Part shown: positions 53,794-64,000 of the stretch, in pieces | How positions within the stretch are numbered: position 1 is the first letter of the stretch | Layout: every line of letters starts with the position of its first letter | DNA from: Paramecium pentaurelia | Taxonomy: Eukaryota > Ciliophora > Oligohymenophorea > Peniculida > Parameciidae | Assembly: GCA_905183005.1 (NCBI GenBank) | Contig: CAJJDO010000019.1 | Span: 557,989 to 621,988, forward strand | Reading direction: 5' to 3' | DNA length: 64,000 bases | The notes under the pieces: model-generated | What the model was told of the DNA's origin: nothing | Seen by the model: the letters and a program-made list of their open reading frames with translations, nothing else | Database searches by the model: none | Made by a program: the position numbers and the translations under genes

Positions 53794-56700
53794 TCAATCA
53801 TCACTCATCAATAGACAAGTACCACTGAGAATCCATTTTGAAACATCTGAATCTTCATTTTCCATATTAAGATTTGCTGTAAATACAAATGTAGGTCCTC
53901 TCATTGATGTCACATACACTGGACATTAATATTATCCAATCTTCTTCTTTTTATCAGCTGTCACAGCAATCACATTAACAACTGGTAATTTTGGATGTAA
54001 TTCCTTCTATTTCTATTCTATTAAATATCCTTCTTATCCTTAACCACCTAATTCCCAAGCAGCTCCTTCTAAATATAAACCATGGATAAAAGCACCAGTC
54101 TCAGCTGGAACAGTAACTTCTTCATGTCCTTTGGCACCTGTCACATTTGTTTATAAAACCATCTAAATAATATAAATAATAATATCTTACATCATCTAAA
54201 GGTAATCCTTATTCTCTAGCAGTCTTTTACATGATAGCAGTCAAAAATGACATAGGATTAAACAAATAACTAATACACAATGAAATAGGAGTAACCATTT
54301 CTTATGTCCAAACTGCTAATTAGTTTGTTCTTTCAATTAAATCATTGAACCAAGCAGCCAAACCTTTTCTTGAGAAATAAGCAAATTTCTCCCAGTTTGC
54401 AGGTACTTTATTGAATTGTAATGATAGAGATAATGCTTCCATTTAATCTGTGATATTCAATGCACCAGTTAAACCAAGTCTAAGATCTTCAAGTGATCTT
54501 CTGATTTCACCTAATAAAATATTCATTCTTTCACATTCTTATAAACATACAATTTGATCAGGTGTTTTTTCTGATGCTTTAGCTGTAACATCCATTAAAT
54601 TAGTATCAGCAGGAGTTGTAGATTTTAATAATGTTAATTAAGTCATAACTCCATCATCTTTTTTACCTCCACCACCACTACTTGAACCACCTTAAACATC
54701 TAATATGGTACTGAATAGTGTTTCACATTATTAAGTTAAATAACCAATTTCAGCATTTGGATGCATACCAAACATTTATGGAGATTCAATTGGTAATTTC
54801 TTTTCAATGTATTCTTTATATTATTCATATTCAAATTTGGAAGGATCTGGTGATTTGAATCCTGGACCTAAATTAAAACCAGGTTATAATAATTCTGGTT
54901 TAATTAAGACTTTCAAATATGTAGCATTGGTTCTTCTGTCCCAATCATCTGTAATATGACCACCATACATAATTTCACCAAAAATATATTTCAAATCATC
55001 CCAAGGAACAACATCATATTTAGATAAATAATTATACAAGACATTAGCACAAATTGTTAGATCACCATCATTAAAATTATATATTCTTGACCAACCTTAA
55101 GCACCAAACTTCTTTCTACCTAAGACTAAGGAATGGAAATGACATAAAGCAAATAAACATGCTTTAAATTCTTATGGTTTCTTTTAACATTTATTTAAGA
55201 ATTCTTAATCAAAGTGAGCATATGCTCTTCTAAGATTTGCCTTTAAATCTTATGGTGCTTCATTAGCAACCTTAATAGATGCTTATAAAATAGATTCTGG
55301 AATAATCTTCATTTCAGGTAGAGGAGGAGGTTCTGATGAAATAAAAACTCTAAAGTTTGGATGATGTTTAGCATAAACAGTTTCAAGATATCCTTCTAAA
55401 CCATTAAGACCTGTTAACCAATTTTACATTAAATGTACATTTTGTAACATAATCCAATGTCCTTGTACAGCACAATCTAATAATGCTCTTCTAGCAATTT
55501 CTTCTTGACCTTGTCCCATAGAGATATTAATGAATTTTCCATTAAATGATGTAATATCATATTAGGCAGCCACTCTTTCAACTTCAGGTGTAGGATCTAC
55601 TCCTGGGAACAATACAAAGAAAACAGGTGTAGTTGGAGCCATTTCATTAAATGTTTCAAAGATGGAGAATGGAGGTTATTCAACATACTTATCTCCCATC
55701 TCTTCAGCAACATAATTAGCCATAGCTGATGTTAATCTATCAGGTCTCATTGTTCTTAATAATAATAATCTATGGAATTTCTTAAGATGACTGAATGCCT
55801 TTGGTAAATCACTAATTTCAGCCTTTTCTTCATTATACCATTTCTTCCATTATAGATTGTCGACTTCTAAACTTTATCCAAGGCCATTAAATTCGGGAAT
55901 TTATTCCAAAGCCTTACAACATGCCCATATAGTATCATTCAAAAATGATTTCAATGATTCAGGCATAGGAGGTGGATTTAATTCAATTTTACCAATAATT
56001 AAATGATCAACTTATTCTTTTGGTAATTTTCCTGCTTTCAAATTGATTCTTAATGTAAGCATAGTTGAAACAATCAATTTGTGTCTCTCAAATAATCCTC
56101 TTCTAGCATATTAGAAAGAAGTGTAGGTAATACTTTCAATCAATTAATTAACTCTCTTTCTCAAAGATTATGGAGTTAATTGATCATCATCAGCATTTTT
56201 CTTTTATTCTTCAACTTATTCTTCTTTTTTTTATTCTCCTTCTTCACCTTCTTTTGCTTCTCCACCTTCTTCTCCTTCACCTTATTAACCTTCTCCTTAT
56301 TCTCCCTCTTATTATTCACCTTATTATTATTCTTCTTATTATTATTCTTATTATTATTCTTCTTATTATTCTTCTTATTATTCTTCTTCTCCTTCAGCTT
56401 CTTCTCCATCTTCTTATCCTTCCTTTTTCTTTCCAAGATCAATTTAAGCTGCTGCTTTTTCATCTAACATAACACCTGTTTGAACATGTTTATGCTCAGA
56501 AATCAAGTCAATAGCTCTATGAACAACAACCAAATAAGATTCTAATGAATACTTATAGAAAGAGTGAATTTTAGATAAATCTGTTAACAAGAAATAAATT
56601 AAAGCACCTCTAGCAGCTGCATTTCTATATTATTCTGATGTTTCATTAATTTTAGCTTCAGTGGCTTTAGCAATTTCTACTTTTTCAGCAATTTCTGTAG

Positions 56701-59700
56701 AGATCTTTTTAGAATATTCTAAATTTTCAATCAAAGCAATATCTTCTAAAATATCACCTTCAGCATTAGCTAATTTATATAATAATTCATCTTCTAATTC
56801 TTTTAATTTAATTTTAAATGAATTTTATTGTTATATTAATTCCACTTTCTTTTATGCCAAATCTGGTCTTTCTCTTCCAACTACTAATGTTAATAATTGA
56901 TCACTTAAACCATCTTCAGTAACAGTGAAATTGATGAGAGTAGCCTCTGCTTATATTTCAGGAGGATAATGTGGATTACTCAATTATGTATGTAAAAATA
57001 ATTAGAATTTTGGATGTACATCTAATTCTTAACCAGCAAATTTAATCTTCTTTTATCCTGAACTCTTGATTATAAATTATCTTGCAATAACAGGCATCAA
57101 TACAGCATCAATTCTTTCATCCATATTTTCAATTAAACATGGATTACCTGATTAAATAGAGAACTCAATTTATCTATTTGTATTTTTTTAACCAATACGT
57201 AATATCTTCATATTATTTGCTGATTCCTTCTCCTTAATCCATTTGATTCCTTATAATTAAGGATCTATAATTAATGGATATCTTTCAGAGTTAGTTAAGA
57301 TAGTACCATTTTCAGTACTTACAGCATCACTAGGTAATAATTATTGATTCCATTTGGCAATAGTACTTTCATCTGTTAATAATTTTACTGGATCAGCATT
57401 ATTACTTAATGGAACCTTATTATCAATAATGAATTTAAGGAAATAATCCTTAATCATAACATCTCTAAATCTCTTGTTGAATGGACCAGCATAAGAGACA
57501 AAGGCAGCAGAAACCAATACATCTCCACTTAATAATTGTATCTAACCTTCTAACATTTTAATTGCTTAATCCCAACGTTCATTTTCACTTCCCAAAGCTT
57601 TAACTAAACGATTAGCAGAGTTAAGTCTCTTTTCACATTTAGCAGCTTAATCTAAGGCTGCTTATAATTGTGCCATAGCTTTATTATAATCAGCAGTCAA
57701 AACAGCCAATCTATCATTTAATTCTTTGACTTATTCTTAAACTTTAGCTAATTTTGCATTGGCATCATCTAATTATTAAATGGCTTCTTTAAGAGCTTGT
57801 CTTTTAGGTTCTACAATTTAGATGACATCATAATATTTGACAATATTAATAACCCAATCGCAAAGACCTCTAGCAGCTGATGATTTATTAGCCATAGTTT
57901 ATGCATTGAAATGCTCTAAATTCAAATAGTTTTTCTTAACAAAATCAACGTTAGTTGGTGGTACTTGATTAGCATCAACAATATCTTTGAATCCCATAAG
58001 TTTATTTAACAATTCTTTAGGCTTTTGCATCATCTTTTATGCACTCTTCCAATCATAAGTTTTTGGTTTCTTAGATTTTGGATCAATTTCAATTTGTTCA
58101 TTATAGAAACCAGCTAATAAGAAAATGGTAGCTGAGAATACATCAGGTACACCAGAAGGTGGAGTAGCAAAGTTTTTGGCAACTTAGAAATCTTTTTCAC
58201 TCAAACCATTCAAGGCAGCTTTGGCTTATTCTACTAAGGGAATAGCAGCATCTAAATCAGCTTAAGTAGATGTCTTTTTCTATTCAACATCTTATTTAAT
58301 AGTTGAACATTTAGCTTCTTCATCTGCAGCCTTTGCATTTTCTATTTCAGCCTTAGCCTTTTCTTTACCAACTACTTCAGCCACTTAATTGGCTTCATTT
58401 TTAATTTATTCAGCTTCTTATTGTTTTTCCTTAACTTGAACTTCAATTTCAGCCACTAAATCTTAAGTAGATCTTAATTTAATAAGACCATTTTCATATC
58501 TTTCCTTATTCTTTTCAAGCATTCCTTTCTTTGTCTTCAACATGAATATATATAATTTAATTAATTCTAAGAATGATTTAGGTGTAGTATAAACATATCT
58601 TCTTTCTTATTCTAACAATTTAACTGATAAATCATTAACTAATTTGAATGAGAATGGCATAAATTTAACAATAGCTTCTCTAACTTAATCTGTAGGTACA
58701 TCTATATCTTTTAAGAATTATTAAGCAACATTATAGAGTGCATCTTAAGGCCATGGTTAGAACCAATCAATAACAGTAGAATTGACAAGAGCAGGGAATT
58801 GACGAGCTCTTTTACGTAATGATTCACCTACTGGTGAGAAACACAATGTCATATGTAAATTTTATCTTACTTTATCAATAAACCATCCCCAACATGAATC
58901 TCTTGTATCTGGTCTACCATCAGCTTTAACTTTAGGTCTGATTTGATTAATCAAAACTTCCTTTTCATCTGAATTATAGAGTTCTGCTACTTCTCCTGAA
59001 GATAATAAATCATTGATATAAGTTAAGAATCTTTCACTTGTTATCTAACCTTCATTGAATAAGAACATAATAGCTTCATCCCTAACACCTGATTTTTAGT
59101 AAAGTAATTACAAATCACCTCTTAAATCATTCATACCATAATTGCTTGATATAGTAATCATGAATAGAGTATATGTCATGATAAATGCAGCCAATTTAGT
59201 TAATGATTATTTACCACTACCTCCTACTCCTACTAATAATGAATGTCCACCTGGTGGTAACACTATTCTTGTGATTCTACATACATGTTTAAGTGCATCT
59301 TCAAACAATACTAATCCCATATAAGCAAAGTTATCATTATATTCTTTTAATGCTTCAGTGATTACTGGTTCTAATTTATCATTAGGCATTTAATCATAAA
59401 ATCTATCTCCTCCTATACCAGCTAAGAAGTTACAGAAGATTAAATTTTCAGGATTATCTTTGGCAAAGAATCTACTGAAATTAAATTTGGTGAATTATTT
59501 CTTTAACAAATCAAACATTAATGCTTTATATGTATTAAGATTATCCATTGATACTAATCTATCACCATATGTTCTTTCAGATTCATGAACCCATAATCTA
59601 ATTAATTTATCTGAATCAATAAATTTAGCAGGATCTGCTAATAACAATCCTTAAATAACATTTGAAATATGTCTAAGATTGAATTCATAATGGAAATTTA

Positions 59701-62700
59701 TGGCTGTTTTTCTGAAATTCTAAATAACACTAGTATGTAATTATAAAGCAGCTTTAATAATTGCAGGTCCATTTTCAGAAACAGCTGGTTTAAATCTCTT
59801 AAGATGTCCTGATAAGAAAGTATTATAAATTAAGAACAAACTTTCATTATCAGGAATAGGAATGGAAACAGTCCAAAAATGTCTTTAATATCTTGGATTA
59901 ACAAAGAATGAACCAGCTGATGGATTCATTGCTGCTATAGTTTAAGTATTGATAATATCTTTCAAACTCAATTTACCTAAATCATACCAATGACCATAAT
60001 CTGCATGTTATCTTAATAATGCAATAGCTGTTTAAGTATCATATGGATCTAATTAAGGCATATTCAAATCATCAATGAAATATATTAATTTTCCTTTACC
60101 TTAAGGTCCAAATTATCTACCTGCTTTCTTTTCCAATTATTATTCTAATTGAGCTTACAAATATGTTGAATCTGTATAATAATTGAAATTGATCAATTAA
60201 TAAGTAAAATTATCTGGTTGAGCTTTTACAATATCTCTCAATATACCCTTAGCCAATTAAGTTTTACCACAACCGGATTAACCAATCATTAATACTGGTT
60301 GTTAAACATAAATAAATTATTTAACTAATTCACTTGTAGCTAAAGTTTCTTTTGTTGGAACTGTGATATTACCCATAACCATTACTTAAGGATCAAAATC
60401 TATAATGTACCCCATTTACGTAAATCTTCATTAATACCAGTGAATACATTTGATCTTTTATCAATACCCTTCATATCAATTAAGAATTTACGAAGCTTTT
60501 TCACTTCATCTTCCATTTCATTTGGATCAATTGTTGCCCATTTATATCTCTTATAATCTGAGAATTTTTATTCACATTTTTTAATATGTTCCCATAATAA
60601 TTAAACAGCAGCTACTTCTTATTTAATAGCATCTAAGTTTTTTTAACATCCAACAACTTCATCTGGAAAATTGAACATTTTTGAATAATATTCATAATTT
60701 TAAAGTGTTTTTGTAAATTTATCTATTTATGCTTATACTTCAGCAAATCTTTCTTATGAATCTTTAATACCAGTTTTGTATTAATAAAATGTCTCTTTTT
60801 TAAGACCTTGTAAATATTCCTTTAATTATTCTTCAAATTTCTTAATCTTTTCTTTTGTCTTATCAGCTTCTTATTTAACTGGACCACTTATATCTTTTTC
60901 AACAGTTTATGAAATCTTTAATAAATTTTTCCATTCTTCTTACATTTTATTCACTTTTTTAATTTCTGTTTCTTTTTTCATATCATGTTTTTCTAAGGTT
61001 CTTAATATTTATTCATTTTCATCTAATAATAAAAGAATGTTTTCTTTTTCGTCTGAAATCTTTTTAAGATTCTCCATAACTTCTAATAAACTATTGACAT
61101 CTTCTTATATATTTTTATCTTTGATATTAATATTATCTCTAGATGTATCAATTAATTTATTAATTTCTTCATTCTTATTAGTAACATAATTAACTAATTA
61201 TTAACCTGTGTATTAATTATTTTTAGGTCCAACACCATCTACAAATTATGCTTTTTTAGGAGCAATTTTCACAAATCAATTCTAAATCTGGTACAACCAC
61301 TGTAATTGGTCTAAACAATGCTTTTAATCCTTCTGGTAATTCTGCTCTTCCTAAATATCCTGGATTCATTGTAATAAACACACCACAAGTTGGATCTAAT
61401 GAAATTTCACCTCCTCCTGGGAATAAAAATGTCTTTTTTTATTATTTGATAGCATCTGTGACTGCCTTAAATTAGACTGAACAAACTGATAAGACTTCTG
61501 GTAATAAACGATTAAATTCATCAAAACAACCCCAACATCCAGAACTAGCAAGTCCTTTATAGATATTACCCATAGATTCATAATTCATTTCTGAACTACA
61601 ATTAAACACATAACATGCTTTAGCTAATGCATTAGCCAAATCTTTAGTGGATTCAGTTTTACCTGTTCCTGCAGGACCAGCAGGTGCACAACCCATCTTT
61701 AAATGTAATGCTTATGTGGCTGTGACGTAAATACGATCTGTTAATGGAGTAATAACCAATCTTGGACCATTACCCAAATATTCATATGAATAATTAAAAG
61801 ATGCATCAGCAATTCTAATAAGGGCATCATTATTAACCCAATAGAATTTTAATTAAGATTACCATTAAAATTCATCTGGTTTACGAACATGTTCATCAAT
61901 CAATTTTCCAATAGTATCTCTAGAATGAGCATCCATTGTAATCAAACACATTAATTTTTATCTTAAAGATTTACTTAAATCACCTCTAACAAATCTAATT
62001 AATTCAGTAAGAGCATCAACACTTTTCTTATAATAATCTTTAAGTGCATTCATATCTCCATTTGCTATTTTTGCAAATGCTTCTTCTACTTGAACTGACC
62101 ACATAATATTATTGACTAATAATGCAATTTAAGCTGGATCCTAATCTATCCATGTTTTTCTATCCATTTATAATTGACATGTCTTAGAATCATAACAACC
62201 AAATGATTTCTTAGCTAATTCTCTAAGAGTATCAATCATAGAATCAATCATAGCTTATAAATAAGTTTCAACTTTATTTAACAATTATAAAGGTTTAACT
62301 AGAACAACTTCTTCTTGACCAACACATGTAATCATCTTTTTAGCAAATGGTCTTTCATTATCATTTTCTTATAATTCTAATTTATCAATAGCTTAAAATA
62401 TCTTTGACATATGTCTATTAATTTTTGCAGGTGAATTACCATTAGAAAGGATATCTAATAAATCATTAACACTAACGAAATAGAATCTTGGGAATGCTCT
62501 TCTTTTAGAATCCAAAAATTCATTCAATGCTTTTTCACAAACTTTCAAATCAGCTTAGATCTTTTCTAATGATTTTAACATATTTGGTTAAGTACAAAAC
62601 TTTAAGATTATCTTAATTTAACAACCAGATTCCATAATTTCTTTCATACTTTTATCTATTCCAACAAATTATTCTGATTCTTTTGGTAATTCTTTCTTGA

Positions 62701-64000
62701 CTTCTTCTGATTAAATAAATAAATTTTCTAAAAATGACCATGTCTTTTGTACTTCTGATAATAATTATATAACATCATAAATAGCTCCTAAATCTTATTT
62801 CCATTTTTCAACATCCTTCTCAAAGAATTTCACATATTTACTCAATAACATATTATTAACCTACAATTAATGTTCTTCTAATGTTTCAAAATGTTCATCT
62901 AACATTTTTAATGTTCTGACATCAGTATCCTTATGTTTCAATAATTCAAATTATACATCTTTCCAGAATGTATCTACTTTGATAATACCCTTCTCCATTT
63001 TTAATTCTTATTTAGCTTATTCAGAGATATCTTCAATTTTTTCTCTATAATCAAAAAGTTTAAGATTCCAAATAACATCTAATTCCATATCATCTCCAAT
63101 AGCAAAATCTTGGTTTACAACAACTTTAACTTCTTTCCAATGTCTACTATCACTTGTGTTCATAGCTGGATCTTTCAATTCAGTTAATAATGGTATGAAG
63201 GTACCCCATTTACGTAAATCTTCATTAATACCAGTGAATACATTTGATCTTTTATCAATACCCTTCATATCAATTAAGAATTTACGAAGCTTTTTCACTT
63301 CATCTTCCATTTCATTTGGATCAATTGTTGCCCATTTATATCTCTTATAATCTGAGAATTTTTATTCACATTTTTTAATATGTTCCCATAATAATTAAAC
63401 AGCAGCTACTTCTTATTTGATAGCATCTAAGTTTTTTTAACATCCAACAACTTCATCTGGAAAATTGAACATTTTTGAATAATATTCATAGTTTTAAAGT
63501 GTTTTTGTAAATTTATCTATTTATGCTTATACTTCAGCAAATCTTTCTTATGAATCTTTAATACCAGTTTTGTATTAATAAAATGTCTCTTTTTTAAGAC
63601 CTTGTAAATATTCCTTTAATTATTCTTCAAATTTCTTAATCTTTTCTTTTGTCTTATCAGCTTCTTATTTAACTGGACCACTTATATCTTTTTCAACAGT
63701 TTATGAAATCTTTAATAAATTTTTCCATTCTTCTTACATTTTATTCACTTTTTTAATTTCTGTTTCTTTTTTCATATCATGTTTTTCTAAGGTTCTTAAT
63801 ATTTATTCATTTTCATCTAATAATAAAAGAATGTTTTCTTTTTCATCTGAAATCTTTTTAAGATTCTCCATAACTTCTAATAAACTAGTAACATCTTCTT
63901 ATATATTTTTATCTTTTATATTAATATTATCTCTTGATGTATCAATTAATTTATTAATTTCTTCATTCTTATTAGTAACATAATTAACTAATTATTAACC
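53794..64000 (-). CDS. Axonemal dynein heavy chain, C-terminal ~3,300 codons (5' end outside window)
   Basis: Motor subunit of an axonemal dynein, driving microtubule sliding in cilia. In gene order (high to low coordinates): tail/linker (FIPLLTELKDPAM near 63190-63150; FPRFYFVSVNDLLDILSNGN near 62490-62435), AAA1 Walker A GPAGTGKTE (61652-61678) with CFDEFNR and FITMNPGY, AAA3 GQSGCGKT (60260-60283) with FIDDLNMP, AAA4 GVGGSGK (59210-59230), the stalk coiled coils around the microtubule-binding region (about 58550-57600), AAA5, an acidic insert, AAA6 (HWIMLQNVHLMQNWL near 55440) and the C-terminal domain (CPVYVTSMRGPTFVFTANL) ending LLMSDD then TGA at 53794-53796. A 28-nt intron lies at 54163-54190. 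AAA1 and AAA4 resemble outer-arm beta-type chains, but I do not assign the class firmly. AAA2 is missing: 60407-61265 holds a second copy of the tail instead, in the wrong frame. Confidence 0.93.
54163..54190 (-). other. 28-nt intron, dynein heavy chain
   Basis: GTAAGA...TTTAG on the minus strand. The upstream frame (codons starting at positions congruent to 1 mod 3) and the downstream frame (0 mod 3) differ by exactly this length. Splicing joins …LPLDD to MVLQTNVTGAKG, in keeping with the conserved C-terminal domain. Confidence 0.85.
56190..56440 (-). other. Low-complexity Glu/Gln-rich insert in dynein, before AAA6
   Basis: Roughly 80 residues, mostly E, Q, G and K (for example EEEQQEEQQEEQQEQQQEEQ). 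They lie between the AAA5 side (…VMLDEKAAAQIDLGKKKG) and the AAA6 side (LTPQSLRKRVNQLIESITYT). It is encoded largely by GAA and TAA, so it would be full of stops under the standard code yet is in frame here. It is probably a flexible acidic loop on the motor ring. Confidence 0.85.
60407..61265 (-). repeat. Misplaced second copy of the dynein tail segment
   Basis: 60407-61206 matches 63201-64000 (offset 2794) at about 99%, with scattered single-base differences; the match may extend to about 61265 but the other copy leaves the window. It sits exactly where the end of AAA1 and all of AAA2 should be. The AAA1 and AAA3 frames agree with each other, but the inserted segment is in a different frame at both edges. 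Confidence 0.85.

Noticed and set aside
56170..56472. Plus-strand 100-codon leucine-rich frame with membrane-like composition
   Set aside because: It is the antisense of the Glu/Gln-rich dynein insert (GAA/TAA repeats read backwards as leucine, phenylalanine and isoleucine codons).

Overview
Organism and code. The window reads as a piece of a Paramecium somatic (macronuclear) scaffold. It is roughly three-quarters A+T by eye. The long reading frames are open only if TAA and TAG are read as glutamine and TGA is the sole stop. The genes carry 22-28 nt introns with GTA...AG ends, a size characteristic of Paramecium. Under the standard code almost nothing longer than 100 codons is open, so nearly every short standard-code ORF here is meaningless.

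Layout. (1) 1-9231, + strand: 3' part of a giant cysteine-rich protein gene (gene A). (2) 9419-25897, - strand: a second giant cysteine-rich gene (gene C), convergent with A; it contains three single-N joins and a 748-N gap. (3) 27830-38574, + strand: the best-resolved copy (gene B), which I can model completely as five exons and 3,549 codons plus TGA; its 5' end is also present as an extra copy at 26705-27222. (4) 38630-52713, - strand: a fourth copy (gene D), convergent with B, with a 623-N gap and two single-N joins. (5) 53794-64000, - strand: the C-terminal part of an axonemal dynein heavy chain, running off the right edge.

The cysteine-rich family. Genes B, C and D start with a signal peptide. 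A, B, C and D all end in a hydrophobic tail without a following cytoplasmic domain, which suggests GPI anchoring. In between are many four-cysteine modules (C...LNxxGC/AC...CxW/F...C). This is the architecture of ciliate surface (immobilisation) antigens, but these proteins are N/K/Q-rich rather than Thr/Ala-rich and I do not recognise an individual family member. The genes form two inverted (convergent) pairs, A/C and B/D, with C and B divergent. They share blocks of about 98-100% identity as well as diverged blocks, so the locus is either an actively converting gene array or a mosaic produced by an assembler, or both.

Assembly quality. Seven isolated single Ns each separate two copies of the same 1.06-1.9 kb sequence. 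An eighth (5497) joins two different family segments. Both long N runs have the same 464-bp sequence on each side. The dynein gene has an out-of-frame second copy of its N-terminal region where AAA2 should be. Local copy number must therefore be treated as provisional.
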